NCBI GenBank assembly: GCA_019188255.1
Contig: JAETXT010000008.1
Span: forward strand, 434,001 to 498,000
From: Verticillium longisporum
Taxonomy: Eukaryota; Ascomycota; Sordariomycetes; Glomerellales; Plectosphaerellaceae
DNA length: 64,000 bases
Reading direction: 5' to 3'
Positions within the stretch are counted from its first letter, which is position 1. Each line of letters opens with the position of its first letter. The notes beneath the pieces are model-generated. The model was given only the letters and a program-made list of their open reading frames with translations, ran no database searches and was not told where the DNA came from. Shown here piece by piece: positions 11,186-23,751 of this stretch. A program made the translations under genes and the position numbers.

Positions 11186-12346
11186 GTGGCGTATCTAGGC
11201 CTGTTCAGGGGTCGTTAGCATGATGGCGCCAGGGTGTTTCTACCTTTTTTTTCTTTCTTCCTCTTCCTCTTCCTCCCTTTTCCTTCCAAGCTCCCTGACT
11301 TTGCCTTCGGGGACCAGGTGGGCGATGACTGGTGGGACGGGTGTACAACACAGAAAATAAAGGGGCGGGATGCTCCAATTGGGGAGTCTCGGCGTGGCGT
11401 TGGAATTTTGGGCATGCCAGGATGTGGATGGCTCCGAGGAGGCGGACATGACGAGTCAGGGTTAATGAGTTCATGCATCGAATTTTCTGGTAGTGTATGA
11501 GCAGAGTCACACGTTTGTTTGCTGCAGTGATGCTCCCTGTCGTCTTGGATTGATTTGTGTGAGGGGTCCGAGGATCAATGTGGAATGGTGTCTTCTGGTT
11601 CCCGAAGAGGACAAAGGACGGCGTGCGGGTGCAGCCGCGCCGGCCGGGCAGAAGCAGGGGATCAGCGACCTTGATAGTTTGGGCGGCCCCTCCATGTCCC
11701 AATTCCTCTTTCGTCTCTTGCTGCTCGTCGAAGGGGCGGAATCAAATCTCTCGTGATGGAGAGGAACGGAATGGTAATGAATGGAGTGGGGTGTGTGGTA
11801 GATGAAGTGAGGAAGGGAGGAGGAGGACGAAATATGATGTGGCCGTGATCTCATCCAAGGGAAGGTAGGGAGGAAGGGAAGGGAAGGTCGGTGCCAGCGC
11901 AGAGTGTGTGTATGAGCCCTGAACGCCTGGACCACTGTCTCTGTCGGGAAGAGGAAGTTGCGGCCGGGCAAGTGGCCCATGCTTGCCCACTGAATTGCAC
12001 TGCTCTTGCCCTGGTCACGTCTTTCCTCGGTTGCTCTGTCCCCCTGTCATTTCTGCTGCAGCCTTGCTGCCATCTGCATGAACAACCTTGTCTGGATTGC
12101 CGTCCAAACCTAACCTAACCCAAGCCCCAAGCCCAATCCCAAATCCCCATCCCATTTACCCCCCCAATCATCATAGGGGAATCACCACCACCAACGCCTC
12201 CTCTTCTCGCCTTCTTGGCTGCATCACCACCAAGTACTGAACTCTCTTGACTTTCCATTCGCTTCTTCCATCAAGATTGCGCTCTATCAAGATTGCGCCC
12301 GTCAGATCATGAAGAACAAGGCGCTTGCCGCCGCCTGCCTCTCACA
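11186..12346. other. Intergenic region upstream of the Rab-GAP gene
   Basis: No gene is supported. A T/C-rich tract lies at 11240-11290 and C/A-rich leader-like sequence at 12110-12300. The 3' untranslated region of the LRR gene and the promoter and 5' leader of the TBC gene must lie here. Confidence 0.55.
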
Positions 12347-12407
12347 ATGGACGACGACGCCTCGACCCCGACGCCAGCCCAAGCAACGCCTACAATGCCG
12401 GCAGTAG
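12309..12407 (+). promoter_or_regulatory. Overlapping upstream ORF of the Rab-GAP gene
   Basis: An ATG at 12309 opens a 32-codon frame ending with TAG at 12405-12407. It starts 38 bp before the proposed main ATG (12347) and runs past it in a different frame. If the mRNA leader includes 12309, ribosomes starting there cannot start at the main ATG, so the element would lower translation. Whether the transcript begins upstream of 12309 is not known from sequence. Confidence 0.4.
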
Positions 12408-15400
12408 CAGTCGCAGCAGCGTCACCACGAACAAGAACACCGACACCTCCATCACTCCCTCTCGAGCGCTCCATATCCCAGCGCAGCCTCCGCGTCGCGG
12501 CGGTACGTAGCAGCATTCGGTCCCCGACCCCCCGGACCCCCTCAAAGTCCCTTCCGTCCCACGTCTCGAGCTCGGCTAGCTCCATCATCGCCGCCGACGA
12601 CAAGTCTCTGACCAGCTTCCCCTCGCTTTCGCCCGAGGCGCCCAAACCAGTGCGACCTTTCGCAGACCAGGAGCCTAATACCTATGCTAGCGTGCCGCGC
12701 ACCGCATCAGGCGCCGTGTCTGTTGCTGAGTCGGATGCGCCTTTGAGCCTACCAGATGATACCTTGACGGAGGGCGACGTGGCGGCGCCGCCGCCAGCGC
12801 TACCGACGAGGCCATCGCAGTCTGCGCGGTCTGCCCTCTTTGAGGACTCGCCCATCGCAGCGCAGAAAATACCCGGCGCGCTCCATACGGCCGATGACGA
12901 GCACCTCGATCGTCTCGTTAAGCGACATGGAGCGAAGGAGCTGGTACGCATGATTGCCACCGATCTGGCGCACCGAGATGCGCAGATCGCCCTCCTGCGA
13001 AGAAAAGCCGACGAAAGGGAGAGAGCTCTGCGAAAGATCATACTGGAATGCGGTTTGTCGAATTTAGAGCTGGAAACGAAACTGAGGGCCGTCGAAACAG
13101 AAAACAAAGCAAGCAGACCAGGCAACCACCGAGCCGAGAGTGGCTTGTCCGACCTCATGAGCGATGCCATGCAGGATACCGTGACTCAGAACGTATATGG
13201 CCAGACCGATACCGAGGGGGCCATACGGGCAACGAGCCTCTCCCTGGCCTCCAACGCCGATCCTGGCACCAACAAGGGCACCACCCGCGGGTGGAAGGAT
13301 TTCCTCTGGGGTGGTAGCAAGAGGGGAAGCGTTGCCAGCAGCATCAACGGCGACGATCCGCGATCCAAGACGATCGTTCGCACGCAGTCCCATGCTGACC
13401 GCAGGCCTGGTCTACAGGATGATCTCTTCAACCCACCCCCGGACACGACCTCTCTCCGAAGCGCGAGCAGAGCCTCGAGCATCAGCTCCGTCGCGCCTTC
13501 GCCCCGCAAGCCGTCAGGTGTCACGGCCAGCCTCCTGAGGCTCGTCGCCGGCGGCGCCATGGCTGGGCGCGATGTCGACCCCATCAGGGGTCGTTCGAAC
13601 AGCGCAACACACGCACGCCAGGCCCGGGCCTCGTCCTCTGCCAGCGGGCGCACCACAGGATCGAGCCGTGCAGTATCGAACCAGAGCAACCCTAAAGCCC
13701 TCATGGCCATGCAACGCGCCATACCAGCGGGCTTGGGGGGTTCCGCCACCGTGAGAGCTCCTCCCCAAGAACGCTGGGACACCATGGTCGGTAGTCCACC
13801 GAACGTTACAAGTCGTCAGGAGAGCTACGGGCCTGTAGAGATGGATGCCATCCTGCCCCCCGAGACGCAGCCGCCGACGCTCAACGTGCTGAACAGCAAT
13901 CACCTCAATGGAGAGCTCCTGACTGATCGTTTTGGCTTCATATACGATCAACGCAGAAAGAAGCGCCAGCGCGAGGCCAACAAGCCGCCTCGTCGCCATA
14001 GCAAGAGAGCCAGCCTCACCGAGATGCTTACCAACGGTCGCCCCATCATCTCACCACCAATGGATGAACCTAGCATCGCAGAAGAACGACCCGACAGTCC
14101 TTCGTCGACTGAGGAGCCTGCGGAGGACCGGCCGAGGAAGTGGCAGGATTACTTGAAAATGGCTACCTTCCCGACTGAACTCCTATCTCACACGCCGGCC
14201 CTGAGCGCTTCATCTCTGGAGGTGCTCGAAAGCTACGACCAGCCCAGGTCTTCCCCAGGCCTCATTGCAGACGAGAGGGGCTTCGTCCCTGCTGCAGCGA
14301 GCACCACCACATCCGTGGCCGACCTTGAGGCCGTACCGCCCGAGACCGAGGGCGGAACGAGCGTCATCGAAGATGCTGAGCCCGTGAAACTACTGCTTCA
14401 GCATCAAAACGAACTTCACGATAGGTTGCAGCGCGAGCGCACGCCCCGTTGGAACGAATTTCTTCGCAAGGTCCGCGTCGAACGGCAGCGCGAAAGGGAG
14501 GCGGCCACGGCGGCAGCCCATGCGGCAGCCGAAGCCCGATATGAGCGTCCCTCCGTGATCCTGCCCGAGGCTGCTCTGGCCGACGGCGAGCTCATTGGGA
14601 TTACAGGTCTCGGGACCAAAGGCAAGGTCGGTCGCGCCAAGAGACTTGAGTTTCGTAATCTCGTCTTTGGCGGCATACCTGTAGCCATACGCCCCAAGGT
14701 TTGGTTTGAGTGCTCAGGCGCGGCACACCTTCGGGTGCCGGGTTACTACCAGGATTTGGTCGCAAGATCTGACAAGGGACTCGGCGAGGACGTCGTTCGG
14801 GAGATCAAGGCCGATGTGACAAGGACCCTGACACACAACACGTTTTTCCGCAACGGAGCGCCTGGGGTGCAGCGACTGGATGATATTTTGACCGCTTACG
14901 CGTGCCGCAACCCCACATTGGCTACTGCCAGGGCATGAACCTCATCACGGCGAACCTGTTGTTGGTGACTCCCTCAGCTGAGGACGCGTTCTGGATTTTG
15001 GCGCGCATCGTTGAGAGTATTTGCCCGACAGACTATTACGACAAGTCTCTCCTGACGGCGCGAGCAGATCAACAGGTGCTGCGTCAGCTTGTGACGGAGA
15101 TTCTGCCTCGACTGTCCGACCACCTTGATTACCTCGGCGTCGATCTGCAGATTATGAGCTTCCAATGGTTCCTCTCCGTCTTTACTGACTGTCTATCGGC
15201 CGAGGCCCTGTTTCGTGTCTGGGACGTGGAGCTATGCATGGAGGTAGGCAGTCTCTTCCTATTCCAGGTGGCGGATGCCCTGCTCAAGCTCAATCAGACG
15301 CCGATCCTGCAATGCGGCTCCTCGACGGCCGCGTACACCTACCTCAACCATCAGATGACCAACCATGCGATCAGCATTGACAATATGATCAAGGCGTCCG

Positions 15401-15555
15401 AGGCGTTGCGCCGGTATATCCAAAAGGAGGATGTGGACGCGCGGCGCAAGTCAGCCATTCAGGCCATGAAGATTGCCGCTGACGAGAGAGAGGAGGCGAA
15501 TGCTGCAAGGAGGGCGCAGTGGGAGGACGCCGAAACCGCGGCTGCGTCGGTTTGA
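12347..15555 (+). CDS. TBC-domain Rab GTPase-activating protein, frameshifted in this sequence
   Basis: The N-terminal two thirds are Ser/Pro-rich with a coiled-coil-like stretch near residues 185-260. The TBC domain begins near residue 765: FGGIPVAIRPKVW is motif A, and EIKADVTRT supplies the IxxDxxRT arginine finger. The frame beginning at 12347 then runs to a stop at 14938. The glutamine-finger motif HIGYCQGMN and the rest of the domain (to a stop at 15555) lie in the next frame. The break falls in a CCCC run at 14911-14914; one further C would restore a continuous TBC domain of about 1070 aa overall, and no GT-AG intron fits. TBC proteins use both fingers to stimulate GTP hydrolysis on Rab proteins in membrane traffic; a Gyp2-type member is possible. 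The start at 12347 (MDDDASTP) is the first ATG in frame. Either a consensus error or a real loss of function. Confidence 0.8.
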
Positions 15556-16626
15556 GTGATGGATGCCTTTAGACGGGACTTTTGATTTTTCCTCTTCCCC
15601 CCCCCATGTTGAGGTTGGCGGATTCTATTCAGGATAAGTACTTTTTTTGGTGTTTCTCGGGAGTCCATGATACCCCTTGGAAGATTGGGAAGACTCTGAT
15701 TCATAGCGAGCGGATACACTATACAGCGGTTTTCTGAGTTTCGTTTCGAACATGATATGCCTAGCCTCAACTGCAATGGAGTGCCTTCAAGTACCGATTT
15801 GAAGTACACTGGTAAGATTCTCCTTGGCCACAGACATCCGCAAGCAAGCCCACGAGTGTCCATCCTGGTACTATCAGCTTCGGCTAAGAGGCACGGCAAC
15901 GAAAACAAAGGCGACTCGAGGGTACTGCATCCCAACTGGTCATTCGTTGCTCTTCTCTCAGCCGTTGTCCTCAGTCGTTTTCTGTGAGATCCGAAGAACT
16001 ACTTCCTGTTAACGTTCAATGGTCTGGCATAAATCAAATCACTACAACTACCAGCGGAAATGTTTGGAATAGATTTCTTGGACATATTGTTACGAGAAAA
16101 ACGCACTTCCTTTTTCATTTGTCGCGCAGAGAATGCCACTGTTAGCGTTTGACTCGACAGCATACGTGTAATCTGAATTGTTGCAACTGGGCGACGTGGT
16201 ACTGAGGAACAGCCCTTACATGAGTACCTCAGTCTTGAACAGGCAATTTATGAGGTAATCATTTCTTTGTCCACGAAGCACCATGCTACGATACTAGCTT
16301 CAGCTTCGAATTGGCTGACCTTCGTGGTGCGAGCAGGGTATGGATGGCCCCTTCAGCTGCGGCTCAGGCTTGTGACCTGCATGCAAGTTCTTCCACACTT
16401 AAAGGGCCTCTCCCAGCTCTGAGGAAGGAAGAAATGTGAAAAAAGAAAGATCATTTTCAAGCCTGCCTCCAGCTTGATGTCCTACCCAGCTGTAAACCCT
16501 GAATCTGAAAGAAACATGTTTACAGGCGCCACACAGCTTTTGAAAACAATCAGATGAACAAACAGACAACGCGCCCAAAACACTTCGCCCTCATAAATCA
16601 AAGCCTGCCTGCGCCCTTCAAACACA
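15556..16626. other. Convergent intergenic region
   Basis: About 1.07 kb between the 3' ends of the TBC gene (+) and the transcription factor gene (-). It should contain both 3' untranslated regions. Short T-rich runs occur near 15580-15660. I see no coding or RNA gene signal. Confidence 0.6.
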
Positions 16627-19142
16627 CTACATCATTGTGTTGCCGGTGAAATCCAGATTGAGACCCTGCCAGTGCCACATGGTTCCCAGATCTCCAAGGT
16701 TCGCCAGCTCGGCATCCGTGATCATGCCGTAGCCCATATCCTGCATCGGCATGCCCGCCGCCTGCGCTGGCAGCTCGCCAGTCGGCATAGCCCACGAGTC
16801 GGCATACTGCCCCGGCACGACTTGCGGAGGTCCGACCTGCGGAAGCCCAACCTGAGGAGGCCCAACCTGGGGAGGCCCGACCATCTGGTAAGGCTGCTGG
16901 TGGTGGTGGACATGCCCGTTGCCGTTTGCATTGGGGTACACCGTGGCGAGGCCGGACCCATCCGAGCTCGAGGCCGTGGCAGGTGAGTGCGTATTATTGG
17001 ACCCCGTGCCGCCGTTGCCGATGCCCGAATCCTCCGAGGGCGGGTACATGTACCCCGGGAACTGGTTGGGGTCGGTGCCGTACGTGAAGCCTGCGACGGC
17101 AGGCTGCTGCTGCTGCGCAGGCGGCACGGCAAGCGGCGCCTCCAGGACCTTGAGCTTCTTGCGCTGGTTGTTATCCGCGCTCCGGAGGGCGCCGTGGGCG
17201 CGCGGCAGCTTGCTCGAGAGCCGGCGGAGGATGTCGTAGGGCGTCTTGGCCGTCTCGGTGGCTGTCGTGAGCCTCTTGAGCGTGTGCAGCGCCAGGTCGA
17301 TGGCCTTTGTGACCTCGTCCTTGCGCGGCAGGGTGCCGGCCTCGTCATGCAGCACCGCCGACACGAGCAGCGTCGCCGTGTCGAAGATGCAAAAGGGCAC
17401 AAAGTGAAACGTCGTGTCGCGCGACCAGACGTACTCGAAGAACTCGTGCACGGCGCCCATGAGCTTGAGGGCGTACTTGACGCCGTTGCTGCGCAGCGTC
17501 AGCTCCACCTCGGGCGTGTCCTTGGTCACCGTCTTGGCCATGTGCGGCCGCAGCGGGCCGAGCGTGACGGAGAAGGCAATGGTGTGAACGTAGTGCCGAT
17601 GGAGGGCAATCCAGGGATACTTGACCTCCTGCTGGCGGTCCGTGTCGACAAAGGCGTACGACGGCGGGAATGTCTGCATCCAGCTCTCGAGGATGTCTTG
17701 GTACTCGAAAATGTCATTGGGATCGGTCAAGTACTTGGGAGGACCGAAGCGCTTGAAGATGCGGGCGACGAGCTCTGACTGCAGCTTCATATGAAGCAGC
17801 GGCGAGGTCGGGTAATCCTCGAGCGTCAAGCTCGGGAGGCCGACGTCGCAGTCGGAGCGATCGATGAGCATGGGGCGCGCGAGCAGAGCCGAGACGAGCC
17901 TGGCAAGTTAGCGCCAAGCACCTGAAGCTTCTCGGGATTTCATAACCTACCAGTCCCAGGCATCCAGGAGGCACCAGAGGCGGCGACGCATCTCGCGCTC
18001 AAAGTCAGGAATTCCCGTGGCTTCGCGATGGAGGTCTGGTCTTGCTATCAGCATGCTACGCTTTATATCGTATACCATCCGCTCATCACTCACCAAGGTT
18101 CTGTCCCTCGCGAATAGCTGCACCCAAGACGTGCCAGCACTCGACAAAGCGTGCCTCGGCCTTGAACCAGTAGCATGAATGTAGGAGATACTGCACCGTA
18201 AACATGTGTGTGTTGCCCACGGGGATGGCGCTGTGAAGCTCACGCGCGGCATCGTGGTAGAGATCTGTCAGTTGCTGGACGGTACGGCCAAGGTCGGCCT
18301 CGAGACTAGCGCCCATTTCTGCGTCAGTGTGCTGGACTGAACAGGCGCAGACCATGATGAGAAGACAGGTCCACGGAAGGCCAAGCGGCCGGTTGGCGGC
18401 ACGGTCGGCCCACCATTCATGGTACTCTGTGAGGAAGCTGGGCGGGTAAACGATGTAGTAGTAGTAATTGACGTTGCTGAGGAAGTTCTGGATCATCGAG
18501 TCTGTGGAGGGTCAGCGATGACATGTTCTCAAATTGGAGGCAAGCCCAAGTTTGAAGAGACTTACCGATATATGGTCTCGGGGGGAGGGTCTGGAGAGCG
18601 CGCTGAAGCTGCGGGCTCGTTTTGGGGTCCAGGTAGTATTGCTTCGGAGTCTTGCTCTTCTTGCCCTGTGATGGTCAGCATAATGTGCTCCATGGTGAGA
18701 ACCATTTGTTCTGAAAAGCCCAGGACAACAGGAATAAAAAACGAAAGACATACATCAACATCAGGACCAAGGCCCAGGTTTGCGAACAGATGCGAGGCCG
18801 TGTAACCCACGGCATCGATGCCTTCGCCGTCATCAAACTCATCGTCATTCTCCGTCTCGGCGTAGCTCTGCTCGCGCTTCCGCTTGACTTCAGTAGACGG
18901 CGTCCAGGCACTGATGGGCGGAGGATCTGGGTTGAACTGGCACTTATCGGCGACCTTGCGCTTCTGACAGTGGTTGCATGGCCATTCCCGATTGCACTTG
19001 TCGTAAGATGTTAGTACGGATTGGTCGTTGCAACAGGACGGGAAATCCTGCTCACCTTTTGCTTACGACGCTGGCATTCGGAGCAGGCGGACCGGCTATA
19101 ACTGCCGTCTTTTGGCTCTTCAAGAGAGATTCCTGGTGCCAT
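16627..19142 (-). CDS. Zn2Cys6 transcription factor with fungal_trans domain, six exons, 731 aa
   Basis: Exons on the minus strand: 19056-19142, 18754-18996, 18566-18665, 18094-18501, 17951-18035 and 16627-17899, with introns of 58-88 nt that have GT/AG ends and preserve frame. Residues 20-48 form a classical binuclear zinc cluster, CX2CX6CX5CX2CX8C (CSEC, CNREWPC, CQKRKVADKC), split by the first intron. The middle (KKSKTPKQYYLDP, then SNVNYYYYIVYPPSF, then RRRLWCLLDAWDW) matches the fungal-specific regulatory region found in many such activators. The C-terminus is Gln/Pro/Gly-rich and holds a short tandem repeat with the core VGPPQ. Expected to bind CGG-type half sites in DNA in the nucleus; its target pathway is not evident from neighbours. 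Confidence 0.88.
16821..16880 (-). repeat. 15-bp tandem repeat within the transcription factor gene (4 units)
   Basis: Four consecutive 15-bp units at 16821, 16836, 16851 and 16866 encode pentapeptides close to VGPPQ in the C-terminal low-complexity tail. Units differ at a few bases. Such in-frame minisatellites can vary in copy number between strains. Confidence 0.8.
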
Positions 19143-21967
19143 ATTGGAGTACGCTGGATTCCCAATGCTTTGTTTCTAAATCAGATCCGTCTCTCGACAA
19201 CTGAAGAAGATGAACGTCCTGAACGTTGTCACTGATGGACTAGAATTTAAGATGATCAGCAAAGAAAAAAGACCAGACGTACTAGGACCATGGGGGTCAC
19301 AAAATCCAGATACGAGCAGCAAGGACACTAGGCCCATGGGAGGGAGCGACAGACAGCTACGTCAAAGCACTAGGTAAGGTAACGCAAGACAAAGTGAGGG
19401 GTAGCGCCCCCGGATGACGATCGCCGCCCACACGTGATGGGCTGGAGGAATACAGCGATCGCGACCCCGGGGGCCCCTGTAAGTCTGGATCGCCCCGGGG
19501 CGGCCATGGCAGGCAGCGGGCCTGTCTCGCACGAGGGGCTACCCTGTAGCGCCGTGTAACCGTTGACCCAACGCAGACGACGCTGCAGCGGATCGCCACC
19601 CGTTGGATGCATCCAGCAGGGGAGGTTTCGTTCAGGCGGTCCCAGATGTCCCACCCAGGGTCGCTGCATGCGACGTCAGCCACCACTCTGCCCTACCCGG
19701 TTACGATATCCCAGCCCTGTCTCAGCCGCTATTGGGGGGCAGGCAATGCATGGTGTTCATCGTTGCGATGAGGGGGGGGGGGCCGACAGGACCTCTGGTT
19801 GGTGACGCCGCCCCAGGATTTAGGGGGCTCAGTAACAGCAAAAGCAATGAGCGAGACACTGGTCCGGGCAGACGACAAATCAGGGCTGGCTAGGCGAAGC
19901 CAAGGAAACAAGCCGTTGCTAGTTCTTGAGGAAGAAGAATGGAGGGGGCGTCGTTTGGTTCGTCTGGATTTCTCAACATTTGGAATCAGGGAAGGGAAGG
20001 TGCTCAGTAGTGCAGCTGGAGATGGGGATAGGAGCTCTAAAATCCGAAAAGGGCATCGTCTTGCGCGCCCTGTGACGGCAGAACCCGTTCGCCAGCTGAG
20101 GCTTTTGCGTATTCGCTGCTTGTCGCTCCTTGCGGATAAGCAGGCGCCAAGCTGCTTCGGTTTGGTGCGTATTGCCACCAGCGGGATGTCCGTACCGTAG
20201 ACCTTATCTTGCGGGTCTTGGCTGCGTCCTGCTTGAGCGCTTATGGTTTGAAATGCGGACACAAGCAGGGAGAGAACAAGGCGTGGATTTGTCAGGACAC
20301 ATCCCGCTGTCCAAGGCCACTTGGACCTAGGGCAAATGCGGACATGGCCAAAGAGGGTGATTTGATCAAGGCCAAAAAGTCCCAGCTCTGCGGATCACTG
20401 CACTACTCCCGACGGTGTAGCTAGCTTCACTGGTCCCAAAATAGGAACTCGCCAGATGTTCTAGAACCCAGCACGACCACCGCGGCCGGATTAGGGACGA
20501 AAACTGAAGCGATCATCTGGCGAGCCTGAATGAAATCTCGACTTCCCGTTCGCCAAAGTTGACAGTCTGATACACCATTAGCCAGGCACAAGTCTATTGT
20601 TCTTCCACTCACGTCCCACACCTTGCTTGAGCCTCTTCTCGTCAGAGGGGCAGCACCAGGGCTGAGGTGAGTGGCCGGGGAATCTTGCGCATTCAGTCTG
20701 CCGCTTTCTTGTATATCGCTCTGTGAACTGGCATCTGCCCGGCCCGCTGGCTGGCCGGCACATATTTCAGGCCTGTCGTCGTGATGCCATCTTGACTGAC
20801 CCTGGCCCCGAGAATTTTCGGCATGCATTCAAACCCGATTACCGGGCGACTGGGCCGCCAAGTCAAACGATTCTCGATGGCCTGCAGATCAATCCTCCAC
20901 GTCGTACTTGTAGATGACAGGCGGCGCGGTGGACACTAGTGGAAACCCGAGTAGTCAAAATTATCATTGCCAAAACTGTGATCTTTGTCACCCAACTCAA
21001 TTGAGTCGAAAATGCACCGTTCAGAGGAATGTCGGGCTGCGCGCTGGCTTTCAATTTGAGCCATCACTAACCTACTCGGCATCAATACGACCATCTTTAC
21101 AATAATGCCGTGTCGGTAACACACCTGAGCTTTTTGAAGACGCTCCTCCATGGTCTTCTCTTCTGCGTAAACATGCCGATACCACGAAGGGAGGTTCCGA
21201 ATGCATACTGAAGTATTAGCTAGCGACACCTGAAAAACAGACTGGAAAGTTCGACGCACTTCAAACTGGTGGCCAAGGTTCGACGCGAGATGCTGTTCAA
21301 CTGAGGTCTTAACAAAGGTGCCCAGAAAGACCTACTCACACTGACAAACCCTTTAAAAAGCATCGCTCCGACAGGGTGCCCTGGACAGCCGAGTGGTTCG
21401 CCGAGTTTCGTTCTAGAGCTGCTCTCCCTCATCCACTCGATCGGCTGCTCGTCAATATCTGCCGCGTTGCGTATGCTACGCCATTCAGACACGACCCAGC
21501 TGTCGACATGCTCTTCAGACCTACGCACACTCGTTCTGCCAAACCACCCCATCAACATGATAGCCTGCTACGCTCGATTGGCTACAGTCCCCATGTCATC
21601 CTTAGATCGAGGGCACATCCCAGGTTCCTCAACGGCAGTGGACGCCCCGTGCCGCTCGCCTCATGGTACCATTGTTGTGGCTACAAGCGAGCATTCGGGA
21701 ATAGGCCGAGAGCAGGTTAGCATGCACTGGGCGTCATCAGGCGACGACTCTATTGGGATTCTCGCCAGCCCCAGAGGCCGATGGTTGCCAGCAGGACAGA
21801 AAGGCACGCTGCGTCCTCTCAGGAGGATGATTAAAAAAAACTATTCATCAGCTTGCAATTTGTGGCATAGTTTCGCTCCTCAATTGCGCCCTTGAGTTTC
21901 CGACAAACGCTGTGACTTCACAGTATAAGGGTCTCTTTCACAACACGCACACATCACGATTCGGGCG
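19143..21967. other. Long intergenic region, no supported gene
   Basis: About 2.8 kb with only short frames on both strands, none with recognisable motifs or plausible splicing. A run of ten G residues lies near 19770. The first part should contain the promoter of the Zn2Cys6 gene, the last part the promoter and leader of the membrane protein at 21968. Confidence 0.5.
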
Positions 21968-22911
21968 ATGCAAAGATCACTCCCCGCAAGTCCGGCCAAG
22001 CGCCTGCTCGTACTGTCGCTTCTGTCTCTGCCGCTCACCATTTCGATGGCCCAGGAAGTGACGCAGGGGCCGCTCGCTCCCGTCAGCTTGGGTACGTACA
22101 CGGAGCTCGCGACGGCGCGAGCCTGTGCCGCCGGCTGCCTCGTCTACAACGGCATCTGGGTGTGCGGCGTCAACGCGGGCTACGATGACCTTGGCGTGGC
22201 GCTCGAATGCGGGTGCGCGTCGATCAACGGCTGCTACTGTAACACCGAACTCGCGAGCTCGGCGACGGCGTATCTCTCACGCTGCGTTAGCAGTCGATGC
22301 GCCGACTCTGTGGAAAACTGGACGCAGGAGGTGGCGGGGATGCTGGGGGTCTACGAGGGGCACTGCGCGACGGCGCTCGAGGCAGGAGAAGGGACGGTAG
22401 CGGCGACGACGACGACGTCGAGAGCCAGGACGACCACTGGAGGAGCGACCGTCGCGGCTGACGCGACGAGAAGTGCGCCGATGAGCGGAGCGGCGGAGGA
22501 GACTTCTGCTGCAGAGAACGGTACGACGGAGAACGGCGGGGCAAGCGAGGCAAGACGGACGGAGGTCTCAGCAAGTCAGACATTGTGGCCCTCGCTGCGA
22601 GCCTCGGCGTCGGAGTCCCGAGCCTCATCGTCGCGTTGGTGACGCTGTGTATCCAGATGAAGAAGAGGAAGAGGAACGCTGGTGTGACGGCCACCGAACA
22701 GCACCAACAAAGCGGAGCTCACGTCGTGCCGCACACGGAAAAGCCTGTGGAATACCCCTCTGAAAAGTCTGTCGAATACACCCCTGACGGAAGGGCTGAT
22801 GGACCGCTGGCGTGGAAGGCTACCAACACGGGTTTCCATGGTGCAGAGATGCCGCAGAATGGTCTGCCGTCCGAGCTGCCAGGAAACAACAGCTGGCAGA
22901 AGGGGTGCTGA
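21968..22911 (+). CDS. Secreted Cys-rich type-I membrane protein, frame broken before the transmembrane segment
   Basis: The frame opens with a signal peptide (hydrophobic residues about 12-27, cleavage near SMA/QE), followed by a Cys-rich ectodomain of about 110 residues (CAAGCLVYNGIWVCG, CGCASINGCYC, CVSSRC) and a Ser/Thr/Ala-rich stalk. That frame then reads into low complexity to a stop at 22642. The adjacent frame from about 22560 to 22911 holds a convincing transmembrane segment (SLGVGVPSLIVALVTLCI) followed by a basic stop-transfer KKRKRN and a cytoplasmic tail. A missing G in the GGGG run at 22538-22541 would join them. Alternatively a 59-nt intron at 22521-22579 (GT...AG) also joins the frames, but it lacks a good branch point. 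I recall proteins of this layout in Sordariomycetes; function unknown, perhaps surface sensing. Confidence 0.65.
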
Positions 22912-23751
22912 GGGGAGAGTCTTGCTGACAGAGGAACCGATTCTCGTCGTCTCGCGATTTCGTATCGATTCTCGTAGAATTTGAGGATTGAACGGATACA
23001 AGGGCGCTGGCGCTTGCTTGTTCCTGAGGCTGATCGTGAGACCAGGAGGGAGGGGTACCGTAGGTGGCACACCCAGAGCAACGGCACGTCCCCGCCTCGG
23101 TGGTCGAGCATGGGTCGTGCGGCGTGTTGACTACTCGTGCGTGTGTGGTTCGAGATAATCGATTTCTTTTTTCTTGTCCGGCAGAAGCAAGAAGCGTGAC
23201 GCCGATGAACTGTTGGTGCATTGATGCATGTACGAAGGCATTGTTGATGGAGAATGACTGGCCGAAAGACCTGGTGGACAAACTGGGCCATGCTGTGGCG
23301 CTCAGCACCAGAAGCCACAGCCACATGTACAGCCACAGTGACAGGTACTGCCACAGTGACAGGGAAGTCGTCCGTGTGCCTCGCACATTGCCAACCAGAA
23401 GAAGGAGCAGCCGTCGAGCCTTCCTGCATCAACAGTTGTTCATCGTCAGCCGTCAAACCCAGCCTCGTCCACAACTGCAGTCTCTGCAAACACAGACATC
23501 ACCAGCCTCGAGCAGCAGCCGAAACACAATGTGCTGCCCAACGGCTCCCAACATGGCCCATGCCAATACGATGCACAGGCCCGGTGGCAGTCTCGGCGAC
23601 AAGCACATGCACGGTCCCGCACTGTATCGCAGCAACGCGGATACCCGTGTCTCACGACCTCATTTCCAGCGCCAAAACATACATTGAGATCAAGCCACCG
23701 CACATTTCTGCCTCGCCATCCAACCCGCCAGACAACGATACGACCGGTATC
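22912..23751. other. Intergenic region and probable leader of the DUF2235 gene
   Basis: No gene is supported. A short imperfect tandem repeat built on CCACAGTGACAGG lies at about 23315-23366. A frame upstream of 23752 stays open to 23254 but is His/Cys/Thr-rich by composition of the repeat and not protein-like, so it is left untranslated. Confidence 0.45.

Noticed and set aside
12105..12125. Telomere-like CCTAACCTAACC
   Set aside because: Only two short units in a C/A-rich leader; not a telomeric repeat array.
19729..20262. 177-codon frame on the minus strand in the 19-22 kb spacer
   Set aside because: No domain and no splice pattern; overlapped by plus-strand frames of similar length.
23254..23751. 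Open N-terminal extension of the DUF2235 frame
   Set aside because: His/Cys/Thr-rich translation of short DNA repeats; the protein start MAPSTKRSRP at 23752 fits better.
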